Assembly (NCBI GenBank): GCA_023333565.1
Contig: JAJKFH010000071.1
Coordinates: forward strand, 1 to 64,000
Source: Puffinus mauretanicus
Lineage: Eukaryota; Chordata; Aves; Procellariiformes; Procellariidae
Reading direction: 5' to 3'
DNA length: 64,000 bases
The position numbers and the translations under genes were made by a program. How positions within the stretch are numbered: position 1 is the stretch's first letter; the number at the start of each line of letters is the position of its first letter. Below the pieces are notes generated by a model that saw only the letters and a list, made by a program, of their open reading frames with translations, was not told the DNA's origin and did no database searches. This document shows positions 1 through 12,200 of the stretch, in pieces.

Positions 1-3000
1 AGGTTGGCTTCCCAAGGAAGCAAGGCTCACGCGTTCGAGCGCCGTGCGTTTGGGTTCATGCTTATGTACCTGCCTCTCCGACGCCTCTCGCAGCTGGTGA
101 ACCTGTTGGGCATCTTCCGCTGAATTTGATAGAGAGATGGAGAACTCGGAAGTGCAAAATTTCTGGAAGTTTAATGAAAGCAAGCAAGGAAGCAAAGGGG
201 AGCAGCAAGGAAGAGAAAGATTGCAGACTGACCGCAGCTCTCCTGGGAATCCAGATAGAAATGAAGTCTTGTAAGACTTTCACCTGCAAGCAAGGGGAGC
301 CTGAGCCTCCACCCTACGAGGCACCAGAGAATCCACACACAGAATGCATCCTTATCGGGGACCTTATTTGTTGCTTTCAGAACTACTGTTTTTTTTTTTA
401 TTTAGAAGTTGTTATTTTAGAGGAATAGGTACCTTGTAGTGCAGCATCAGAAGGAAAACACAGCGAGAGACACCATTACCAGGTGGAGCTGATCAGAAAG
501 CACTGCCTCCCCATTGTGATGCTGCGCGGTACTGAGCAACGGAGAAAGAAAATATTAAACAGAAACAGGCTGTGATATTGGCTCGTGGCCTGAGCACAGG
601 CCTGGGAGTTTGGAAATCCCAGGATCAAATCATGTCCCTGATAACAACCCCTTTTATTGCCTACAAGCACTTGGGTTTTTGGCTACCTTAGCTAAAAGAA
701 GGGGGGATAATAGAGCCTGTCTCACAGGATCGTTCCTGTCCAGCAATGTATAATCACTTGATGCGCTCAGAGGATGAAACGTACCCCGCAGTGAAATAAA
801 AGGCACCAGCCATCACTCCTGTAGGCATTCAAAGCTTCTCCCTACCTTTGACAGCTGCCGTGCTACGGCAGAGATTGTTCTGCTCAGCCCCAGTCTCAGA
901 ATCCAAATTTAGATCGTGTCCTATGACAGGAATCATTTACATGACAAAATCTGCCTTTCTCCAGATTCCTCTAATTAAGTCCTGCCTCCCTCACAGGCGA
1001 AGCTGTTATCATGCTGGTGGAGCGTCGCAGCAAACCTGCCGTGGAAAAAGCAGCGTGTCCATCCACGGGATGCTCTCCTGAGCCCATCAGGATGTATTTG
1101 GGTGCTAGACATCTCAGGGTCAGCCCAGACAGCCAGGAAGGGGGTGGGGGCTCCTCATCCTCCTGCGCTGGCTGCAATCCCACTGTCGAGCTGCTGGTGT
1201 GACTGGAGCTCAGGAGCCAGAGGGGAGCACTGTCCTCGGGACAATTTTTAGGGTGGATGTAGATGATGTTGTAAAGCTGCGTGGTTGCGGGTGGCTGAAC
1301 GAGGATGGACGTTGCTGAATTTTTGGCATCTCCTGGGTCTCCACTGACATCTGGGGTGGAAAGGCCCACCGTGCTCAGCAGCAATTGCCATCCTCCAATG
1401 GACATTGGCAGCTGGCAGCCCATGCTCACACAAATGAATATGATGTGCCCCTTGCGGATGATTTTAGGAAATTCTATGTATCCTTTAACTTATTCCAGGA
1501 AAAAAAACTCCTTACGTTTTCATCCTGGGGTCATTCAAGATGTCTCTGAGTTACTTGCAGCACGGTACGGTTTCAAAGACTTCCTTCTTGAATAGCTGCC
1601 GTCTCCCCTGCTGGGAAGATCTGTACGTATGACTGGCAGAGGAGCTTCTTCTTCCCACGGGAGGGATGTGCGTGGAGCCTTCGTGGTACTCCCCACCTCT
1701 GCAGCTCCTGGGAGGATCAGACCTCGCTTCAGATCTTCCAGACTGCAGAGTTCTCTCTGTTGAGGCACCCAGTGCTCTCCCAAAGCCGACTTGCCGGCTG
1801 CTCCATGTCTACATGGCTTGGACGGCATGCTCTGCACGCTGACACTGTTGGGTTATGTGGCAGGGATCAAAGGGTTTGACGTGCCATCGAGACTCGGAGC
1901 ACAGGGAGAGGGTGGCCGCGGTCGCCAGTAAAACACAAAAGGAAGGAAGGGCGGCACTGGGAGCTCCAAGTGCTACAGCTCGTCTGGCTCCATAAAGTCT
2001 CTATGAGATGGGTGGTATTTGTTATCCGCTGGTGGCACACCGCCATCCCTGCTAGGTCAGGGCGTGATTTGGTATTGCCCATATTTCTCCAGACAGGGGC
2101 ACATAAGCATCTGGAGCAAGAACGGCAAGGAAGCTCCAGGAACCACAAGACCATTTCCCAGTGAGTCAGTTGGAGATGCTCTTCCTGCGGAGCAGATCTT
2201 CCTCCAGCCTCCACATGGCAGGACAGATCGTCTTTCAGATGAGTCACAAACTCAATGCCCTCAAACCCAGCATCAGCTCCAGGAGCGACGCTCCCATGTT
2301 CCTCCCCATCATCCATCCAGGTGGTGACCTGAGTCCTTTCCCGTTCTCTTCACCCATCCCTCCGTTGACTTCGCGCTGAGAACCGTGCACAGTGTTGCAG
2401 TGGGGAGAGGACACATGGAACGTGATGGCCAGCAGCAACGTCTGGGGCATGTTGGGTGGAGACAGGGACTCCAGCGTGCTTATCTCCTTGATAAATGAGA
2501 TGCTGGACCCTTGGAGGCTCAGCCACTCTAACGACCGGTGCGCAAGGGCTCACAGTGTATTTATCTATTGGGAAATGCCCTTGAACCTCCTTCCCATGAA
2601 CCTGCTAACCTCCCAGCAGCACCTTTGTATGGTGCAAGCAGGTCTCCCCTGCCCATCAGCCAAGCGGAGCACTTTGGGCAGCTGCCTGCACTTTCATCGA
2701 CGCAAAGCCCCTGCCAAAGGCAACCTGTTACCCCCAATAGGAGCACATCGGTTTCACGCTCTCGGACTCTGTGCGGCAAAAGGGGTCATCTCGCTCAGCT
2801 ATTTCTGCCCGTTTCCACCAAAGTGATCACAATTCAGGGTCTGTTTCTGTGTTGGATGCCAACCACATAATGCTCTTAATCTTGCTAATTGTAGTTTATT
2901 GAAGTTCTTGGAAACTGGCAAAATGGCTTTCAGAGGAATAAAAAAAATTCCCAAACTCCAAATCAGTGAGGAAATTCCCTCAGTGGATCATGGCTGAAAA

Positions 3001-6000
3001 CAAACATGTTTTTGTGCTTCCAGAAAATCAGCAAGACTAACAGTGCCATTGTTTGTGTAAGGGGGATTTCCACATTTCAGGGAACAGCTTGGAAGCCGTC
3101 GCAGCGGCTGCTCTCGGGAGAGCAGGAGATGTGAACCGGCATCAGGAAAAATCACAGCAGGTTAAAAATCATGGGATTTTATAAAGTGATCATACAGATT
3201 TGGGTTGTGTTTTGGTTTTTTTTTATTTTTTTTTATTTCTGTGCCTGCTTTCTGAACCTTTAGGGGGCATATTTTCCTGCTTTCCTCATAGCGTGAGGAC
3301 CACAAATATACCAGTCTATTTTTGCCCCTAATAAAAGCTCCTTGTCACAGAGCCACGTGACGCCGGGCACCCTTGCGTCAAAGACGGCATGAAATATCAC
3401 AAGATTTATAATAAAATTACACGACTCAGCAACGCCGAAACCTACCGTGAGAAACGAGTACGCTACCGGAGAAAAAACACAAGCCAAGGTTTTTAAAAGC
3501 TGTGCTGTTCTGCGCGTTAGGACAACCCAATTTTGTTCTGCTGTTGGAAGCAAAGGGGTTCATCTGCAAAGTGTCTGCTCTCGCCATCCTTCCCACCCCA
3601 GCAAGGGGGTGGTCCATGCCAGGGCAGCCCGGGGGGCTGCAGACCATGTCCTCTTCTCCATCCAGCTGTTGTGTTGGAGGATGGGGCCGATCTGCCAGCG
3701 GTGGGTGGGTGGGTGCTGCCTCACCTCGGCCGGCTGCTTTGTGGTTGCTGATTTCACCCGAAACGTGATCCCACCACGGAGGTCTTCACGGTGGGGCAGT
3801 GATCTCCAGTGAAGAGGTGCTGGTGTCTTCTGCATCTCAAGAGAGCATCCATCTCCTGCCTGGGGCTAAAGAAGGTCGAGCAGCCCAGCAAGACCCACTG
3901 ATCCCTCTGGTCTCTTGGCAGGACTTGTGGGATGAATTTTTGCTCTCCCAGTGTCCCCATGTTGCCTCCACACTTGCTACCTAGGATCGCAGTCCCTTTG
4001 CAGATGAAGGACCCCATGGAGACCACCTGTATGTTGTATCACCCTGGAAGTGCCAGCAGAGAGCACCAGGCTGATCCCATTAACTCTGAAAGGTCTAAAA
4101 GCAAGGATCCTCCACATGCTGCTGTTGGTCTGGGGACCACATCAAATCCAGGCTTGGTCAAGGCAAACCCAAAGCTTTCTCCTATTGCTGGCCAGTATTT
4201 TATTCCTTTCAAATAACACAAGACCAAAAACCATCCAAAGAGAGACAGCATTTCTTCAGGTCCTCAGGAGCGGAGGGAGGTCAGGAGGGACTTGCTGCCT
4301 TGCAGAGCTCTGCCCAAGGCAGGGACCAAAGACCAGGCAGGGACAGTGCCCGCTGGCCAAGGACAGAGCCAGGGAACAAGGGGAGGTGAGAGGGAGAGGG
4401 GGTGAGGGAACCAGCAATCTCTGTCTTGCCTTGCTGGCCTTCATCTGTCCATGCGGATGGATGCTCTCACCCTAAAGGTTGCAGTGAGATATTCCAGCCT
4501 CAGCTGATTGCCCTGTCTGATACCATTTGGGAGATTACCATATCCCTCGGCTGGGCTGCCTGCCAGGAAAACATGACTGAGAGGGCGATAAGAAGGGTGC
4601 TTTGCGGGGAAGGCGATGGCGTCACTGCTGACAGGGATGTTACCTCATCCCCTCTGAGTAAGCACCATGTGGCCACCCTGAAACTGGAGCAGTGGCTTGG
4701 CATGGGGTGACACAGGGGGGCCTGGGGAGTGAGGGCAGGGTCACATTAGTCCTGCCACCGCGGATGAACCTGTGACAAATATTTGGTGGGATGGGACGTG
4801 CTGCTGGGACATTTGCTCTGTCTCGCTGCAGACTGGGAGTAAGGAGTTGTTGTTCTTGGGATGACAGCACGAAACCTCTGACCTACCATGGTGTGTCTGG
4901 GTGATGCAAGGTCCTTTTGGGTCATGGGGAAGAAGAAATCACTGCTGTTGATACTTACTAATAACAGACACCTATATTCCCTTAATTTTAGGAATTTTTC
5001 AAAAATGGTGTGAAAAACTCAGCAGATAAACTCAGAAGCCATCACCCAGGCACGTTTGCGGTGGAACACCCTAGCCAAGCAAAGATGAGCAAATGCAAGG
5101 TGGGAAAACCCTGGCTTAAAAATATCCACGCAACCTGCAATGATCCATCTCGTGTGGGTGAGTCCTGATAGCCCTTAATTACGGACTCCCGTGCTATTTT
5201 TTGCACCGAGCTGCTGCCTCGTTCAGTGCTCAGGATGTGCCGTGCTCAGTTAATGAGCAGCTAATCAGTGTTGTTCTTTGGCTGCTTAATGCCGAACCCC
5301 GCAGAGCTGGCCGATGGACCTGACAGCCCTGACAGTACGGGGATAGTCCTGCTCTGTCTCCAGGTGGAGGGAGGGCACCTGGTGTGCTTTGAGTCTGCTG
5401 GGGGTTCAGCTGCTGTCATGGAAGACATCTCTCCTGAACGTTGGCCAATGGCCATTTGTGAAAATGATTGCATTCAGGCAGATATTCACAGGAATCCAAA
5501 GGACAATCCTAGTCCAAAGCTCAAATCCACAGATATTTTCTTAAAAGACAGAAACACCTTATGTTTCCCTACCCCTGTTCTTAGAAACGGCTGAATGATT
5601 TTGCCTGAAGATTGAGCAGAAGTAGTACAAAACAGTGCAGAAAACTTCTGCCCGAATTTTTTAGAGTTCTTAACATTAAAAGCAAGACGATGCATCTTCT
5701 AATGGGAAGTTTTGGGTGATTTACTAACCCATGCCAAAGTTCTACCTAAAGTTAAAAACCATACATCTCCATCACTCAATAGCATTAACTGCTCCAAAAA
5801 AGAGAGCAGCTTAGCTCAGCTTGCTGCCAAACAGAAAGGGGAACATTTCAAAAGATCCAATTTCCAGATTAGACTCAGGGATGTTTCCCTTGTTCTTCCC
5901 AAAAGCTCTTTTAAACAAACAACCCATCAAAGCTACCAGAAAATCATAGCATTCAGGTTTTTTAGGGTGTCTGAAGAGTTCAGGAGACGAAAATAACTAC

Positions 6001-8400
6001 AGAAATACCAATAAATCATGACCTCATCCTGATGAGATGAAGGACAACGAGGAAATACTGAAATTAGAAATACCTACTATAAGTACAGAAACGCTTTGTG
6101 TCTTTCCATACCCTTTATGATCCCACCAGTGCAGGGTCTTAGTTCAAAGGATGAGGCTTTCTTCAAGACATGAGCTAAGAAAAAGAAAACCAAATGAAAA
6201 GGGCGACTGATGTATTATAGCTTGCCTGAATAAAGCCATTAGATCCTGCCACGTCGTTGATGACTCTAAAACTTGATAATACAAACCATCGTCTTCGCGC
6301 GTTTCCCAGCACGTCGGATGTGGCCCATGAGAGTCCTGCTGGGCTCCCTCATTCAACACAACCCCGTTCCTCCCCCCTGTGATGTGGAAATGCAGAACCA
6401 GCATCACTGCAGTACAGAACATGCCTTGTCCAACTTGAGAGACGCCAGTAGAACATCTACCAACAAAACCATCTTTTTTGTGATCCTCCACTGCACAGTG
6501 GGGGGTTGACCAATATCATGTCCGCTGTGCCAGAGGCAAAAACCAAAGTCCTGAAGGATATTCAAGATCCATAAGAAGTATTTGGGGCAAAACATAAATG
6601 AGGCCATGAGCTTTGCTTTGCATAAGGCTCTTTGGTGAGCCAGGGTAGGACTGGCTCATGGACTTTCTGATGTATGGTACCATACCAACAGATTTTGAAC
6701 TGGCCATTGTCGTAATATATAAGTGGAGGTACTTCCCCACCAATGAAAAGCTGTTGTAGGGATTAACTTGGTACTATCCCTTGAACTCGACAGGCACATG
6801 CTACCCCATAAATGGATGCCAGCCACGTTAAAAGACCTGGATGTGTTTAGAGGACAAGTGGGACCATTTATGCAAAAGGTCAGATTTCGTGGGTGGACTG
6901 TGGAATGTCTCACTGAAGCACCTTTATAATTCACAAGAGACAAAGATCGTAGCATTATAAATGCCAATCACAGTAGTAGGGCTCGATTTGCTTCATTTTA
7001 AGGTTGGCATCAAAAATGACAGACCCATCTCTGGGTCTCTCCATTAGCGGGTGACTAAAGGAAGCTGAGGGTGATGAGCACGGTAGATGCCTGCTGTTGA
7101 CACCCAAAGTTAGGGGAGACGAGTGCTGCCCCTTTGCCTGGGGATGGAGGAAGGACATTGCTTCCTCACTGCGCAAAGGAAAAGATCAACCGTCAGGCTG
7201 CAGCGGATGCTGACCAACCGCGTCACCGATTGCTCCTGCGCCAGGCTTCGCCCCCGTTGTCTTTGCCAAAACTCAGCCACTGCTGACTTGCAAAGACTGC
7301 CCAGAACAATCCTGTTCCATTGCCGGTCGATCACGTCTGGGCACTGAACCTTGTCCTGGACTAGTTGCAAAGACAGGGCAGGAGTAAAGTCCTCCCCCTT
7401 GGTGTGACTCCATCGCCTTGGGATCTCACTGAGAAGTTGCCTTCATGTGACTACAAGGGAGGAGGCCAGCGGGGGCAAGGGGTAGTGGCTCCGCAATACA
7501 GCAGGTGCCTGGAAAACTGGCATCCCCCGTGCCGCTGTGCCGTGCCGTTGGCTTGAGAAGAGCTGACGCATCGCTCAGGAGTCGTTGTCGGCGGCAGAGC
7601 GACCTTCATCGACCTTGGCTCTGTGGATGATGTGGCTCCCGTCGGTTAGTCAGCACAACACCTGGAATCTGCGCTTGGACGCTTTGAGGCAAAAGCCGCC
7701 AAACTTGGTCTCCGTTTCTCCTGGATGAAGACCAAAGCTCAAAATCTGGCAGCAGGACAAGCCATGCAGAACATCCAAGTGAATAGCTGTTCTGTTGAGG
7801 GAGTTGAAGAATGTATTTATCTCAGCTCGCAGCAGAGCTCTCCGGGCAGGTGTTTGCTGGATGTGCTGTAGAGCAATGTCCTTGATGGGCTTGCTGAGGA
7901 GGGTATGGGGATAATACAAGCTGTAACTTGACATGAAATCCGGCAGTAATAGACCTGCATCCAACTGTGCTACTATATATCTCCAAGAGAGAGATGCTAC
8001 TGAAGTGACTCACAGGTGCTCAAGGTATTTCACACAAGTTGCCAACATTATTTTTCTGCTGTGCTAGAATATGATTGGTTAATTGTGTGAAGTCAAGCAC
8101 ATTTCAGGATTTGGAAGAAGGCAGCATTATGCAGGCATTGGAGCAACGATTCACACTCTTGCACACGTGGCATGTTTGGGTGAGCCCACACGGTAGACAA
8201 CACCTTAAAATTCATCACTGACATCTGGGCGGGCCAAACCCAGCCTAGTCGAGAACCTGTGCTCAACCTTTGCATGTGCTGGATTCCAAAAAAGGGAGGT
8301 CACCAAGGCATCGCCTCCGCCGGTCAGAGATCTGAGACAAGGCTATGCAAGGAGTCTGCACCATGGCCACGTGGATTTGCCCACCACAGCCAGATCTCAG
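1..8400. other. Intergenic DNA without a recognisable gene
   Basis: I found no exon with recognisable protein similarity, tRNA or other structured RNA here. Many short frames are open on both strands at once, which is expected of GC-rich non-coding DNA with few stop codons. A T-rich low-complexity stretch lies near 3,210-3,240. A run of protein-looking minus-strand frames between about 6,140 and 8,280 is discussed as a separate weak finding. Orthologous mammalian DNA upstream of MKLN1 is occupied by the lncRNA LINC-PINT, so unannotated non-coding exons may exist here, but none can be pointed to from sequence alone. Confidence 0.6.
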
Positions 8401-8409
8401 CGATGAGGG

Positions 8410-8500
8410 TGTACATAGCACACTTAATTGACAGATAAAGAACCTGAGGTGGAGATCATTTAAGCAACATGCCCATAGCTCCAGCAGAAGGTTGTTTCAG
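8410..8500 (-). repeat. MIR-like SINE relic
   Basis: The + strand reads like the reverse complement of the MIR (CORE-SINE) central region: an 'acagataaagaacctgaggt' block, then a 'ttaagcaacatgcccatagct' equivalent of the usual TTAAGTAACTTGCCCAAGGTCACA stretch. Order and spacing fit MIR, with many substitutions as expected of an insertion that predates birds. Edges are approximate. Confidence 0.6.
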
Positions 8501-9069
8501 GGCTAAGTCATGGTCAGAGGGAGGCTGCTGGTGTGGTGGTTGGCACGTGTATCCGTTCTTGGAGAACATGCAGGCTCAGTTCCCTCCTCTGCTACAGGCT
8601 GCCTGGGTGCCCTCTGGGAAGCAGTGCTGCGAAGTCGAGCTTCATCATGGCTGTTGGGCGCACAGTAGGTCCTCCAAGCCTGACAGATATGCTTTGGAGC
8701 CTGCTATGGAAACAGGGAAGAGCAAAGTATCTCAGAAGGATCCAAGCAGTTAGCTTGAAGGAGGAGCTCTTTGGGCTTCACTCAATCCATGTTCACAGCC
8801 CCAACCCTCCTGCAGAATTAGGTGCCTTCAAGTTTTGTCTTTATAATGCACCAGGGTATCTGGTTTTCTATTCCGAGGATGGTTGGGGATGTAACGCCCT
8901 CCTCTACGTGCCCCTCCTCCTTGCTACGCAGTGGTCCAGCACCTCCCTCAGGTTGGCCACAGTCGGTGCCGTCCCCTGCCCACTTTCCCCATCTCCCAGG
9001 GGTGTGAAACTTTTTTGGCCATTTCTCTGGAGGGGACACTGTATCCCACCCGTCGGTGAAGCAGTCCTA

Positions 9070-9230
9070 CCTTGCAAGCTGTGGCTAAGGCCCTTCGCCT
9101 CTCTTTGCCTCTCTTTGCCTCAGTTTCCCATGTGCAAAACAGGTCTTGGTATTTTCCTACCTCTGCAGAGCAGCGTGAGGATAAGTACATTAAAAGCTTG
9201 GATGTCATTCAGGTCCTAGAGTACTGGGAG
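9070..9230 (+). repeat. MIR-like SINE relic
   Basis: This stretch follows the MIR consensus in order: an 'agctgtggctaag' segment, the hallmark 'tttgcctcagtttccca' followed by 'tgtgcaaaa', then 'tacctctgcag', 'gtgaggataagtacattaaa' and a tail ending near 'agtactgggagcc'. A short local duplication of the 'gcctctcttt' unit sits at its 5' side. It is the best-preserved of the MIR-like copies in the window. The long + strand frame overlapping it (8,533-9,219) is not a gene. Confidence 0.7.
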
Positions 9231-9239
9231 CCATAGAAG

Positions 9240-12200
9240 TGACTTAAATAGATGGTTTAAAGCCAATTAAAGGAAAATCTTTGCTCTGAATGTAGAGATA
9301 GGAAAGATATAAGGTCACCCAGCCCTTGTCCCTGCCAGCGTAGGGTTGTTCTCTGCATTTACTGGTCTTCAGCCTTGTCAAAGTGTACGTGCTGCGAGCA
9401 ACTTCCAGTCCTTCCACCAGGAGAAAATGCAGCATTTCACCTAAACACAAGCTCTCTTCATTTCACCCCTTTATTCCCATTTATCCCCTTGGCAATCCAT
9501 TGTAAAGCTCGTCTCCAAGCTAACATCGGGGGAGTTAACAGCAGCGATGAGATAATGTCACGTTAAAGGGATGACTGCTAATACCTGTGTTTGGCCTGGG
9601 AGCATCTCCTGGGTAAATTAAATGCTCCCAGATGCCTTAGCTGATGCAGAGCAGACTCCTCGCATGGGGTCCCCTCCCTCCCCACACCTCTCTTGCTCGG
9701 CCAAGGCACGTGTGTAGGGTTTTAATGCATCGTTGGACAAGGCCAGTCTCCTCCTGGTTAGGCTTGAAGGTGGAAAAAGTGTGATAAATGCATGCAGAGG
9801 GTAAATGTTTGTTGAAACGCTCGCTGCCTGGAAGCCTACAGCAAAAACATGGTGCTGATTTCTCAAAGTCGAGCCCTCACCTCAGCGGCCGGGTCCCTCG
9901 GCCATAAATCGCTCTTAAACTCAATCTGTTTATTCTCATTTGCCTTCTCGTCTCTTTTTTACTCCGACTGTATAGACACAAACCCATTTGTATTTCACGT
10001 CTTTACAAGTGGTATTTTATTCCAAGCTTTCCTAAGGTGTTTTTTGTTCGTGGTGTCCCTGGGGGGCTTCTGGCTTCAGCACCTGAGATGATGCTGTTTA
10101 AGCACCACGAGCTGCTGAGGACTTCGCTGCGTTGCTTTTACGCGGAGGATCTTTTACTTTCACTTTAACGACGTGCATCTCAGGCCAATAGATGAAAGCA
10201 AATAGGATATTTCAGTAGCTTTTCACTCTTGTAAAATTAATAAGCTCCTCAGCACCACCCTGGGAAAGCATTAGCTCAAGACGCGCAAGAATATACGCAC
10301 AGGCAAAACTTTTCGATGCAAGGAAACCTTTCTCCAAGCCCCATCTGCAGGTGCATTTCTGCCAGTTACTACTTTGTCTAAGCGCTGGGTAGGACTGTTA
10401 CCAAAATAGCCAAATCATTGCAGTCTACAGCTGTTGGATGGGCTTTGATTGCAGTCACAGGGTGCACAGGACCAGAGGTGGGGGCAGGATTTGAGCCTGG
10501 TGTAATATGGCTTGCTCCACGCTGTAGGCTGGATTCCCCTGTGTGCTGCTTGGGGATGTTGAAGGGGTGAACGTGCTCCGAGGATTTTTGGTGCGAGGAG
10601 CCTAATTCTGTTCTTGCTGCACCCTTTTAGCCATGTTTCTGTTTTGTAAACATCAATCAGTCATGGGGTTGTTTTATTTTAATCAAAATCTTTTCATGGC
10701 AGGCTGGACCTCTTTGTGCAGCCTTAGAAATGCCGACGCTTTTACTACCAGAAAGCATTATTTTGAGTCACGGTCCTTCAGTAGGGCTTTTGAGAGAAAT
10801 CCGTGGCAATCTTCAACCGCTAAAATGGAAATAATTTTTAAAAATAATTTGACTTGTCACTGTTTTCTTTGAACTTACTGATGACTCGATCCATTTGCCT
10901 CTACTCAACCCACCCATTCCCTCACATCTTGCGAGGCGTTTCCATCAGCTCTGGTGACAACAGCAGGTCCAGCTCCTGGCAATGACAGCATCTGGGGCTG
11001 GATGAGGCCATGGACCTCTTTGAGTTGGCTTTTCTAACACTGCCGATGCAGGCGCTGCATTTTGAGAAGCCCAGCTCAGACATTCATTTACCTCTGAAAT
11101 TACATTCTTCAACCAACTTCTAAATTCGATTCAACCATGCAACTTCTCCTGCCTTCACCAAAAGCTGCCCTTTTGCAAGTCCAAGCTGACTTTGGCTCTT
11201 GTCTGTGGCCACACAAGCCGAGTAGAAAGACATCCCGTGGACCAGCGTGGCTGTTTGCTCTGTTCCTCTCTCTGAAGCGATATTCAGTCCGCTGCTCGAT
11301 CTGACGGCGACTGCTGCTAATTAAGGTTGCCTCATTGAACCCGGGCTGTGTTTCTTCGCTGGGTAATTTTTGCAATCGGTTGCTGTTGAAGAGCATGTGC
11401 TCTCGTATTGATTTGTCCTGAGCGCTGAACGCAAAGGGCAGGAGCGATCCTGGAGTCTTGCTAATGCTCCAGCTCTGAGCATCGGCAATTAGCAGTACAG
11501 CAGCCCAACTCGATGAAGAAGAAGACAGGCTTGGCAATCTGCTCTGTCATCCAAAGCCTCCCTTGCTACGCCGCGTTCCATTTTATTCCGGTTTATGATT
11601 TGTAAAGAGGCAGCAACGCAAAGGAACGAGACCCCCGTGGTGCTGCACAAAACCAGGACAAGGCAATGTCCCTTGTCACAAGCACTCAAGACCCTCCTGG
11701 GTCACATCCTGTCCCCTGAGTCTGGTCTTAGCTGACCACTGCCCAGGATGAAGGATTTGCATGCACATCCCGCTGTTTATAGCCTGTTCTACAGGTCTCG
11801 GTGGACTGAGGGCCAGTAGGCTGACAGAGCCAGTGTGCAAAACTAGTATTCGATTAATTAGGGCTCGCAAAGCATGTTGAAGAGCATAAAAGTCCGCAAG
11901 TGCAGTCAATCTAATATCTGCATGATGTCTTGCTTCCCTCAAGATAATCCCTGTCCCACGTTGTAATGAACTACAAGCAACCTCAGGCTCTTAGGAACCG
12001 GCTTGTTGCCTCCTCCCCTTGGGGACGGTGACATTAGCACCCAAACACAGAGCAGGCACACAGGGTCCAGGTGCAGGACCCCGTGCTCCCTGCCCACTCT
12101 GGAAACACCCTTTCTGGGATGCTGTGCCCGAGCTCCTGAACTCCAGGGGTTTGGTGGCTCAGGACAGCCTGGGCTGTGCCGTGCCTCCCCTGGGAGGAGA

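Noticed and set aside
971..2316. Minus-strand frames of about 150 codons (971-1,429 and 1,867-2,316)
   Set aside because: Similar-length frames are open on the opposite strand. There are no recognisable domains or splice context, so they fit chance in GC-rich DNA.
8533..9219. 228-codon + strand open frame
   Set aside because: It has no family resemblance, overlaps open frames on the other strand and includes a MIR-like SINE relic at its 3' part.
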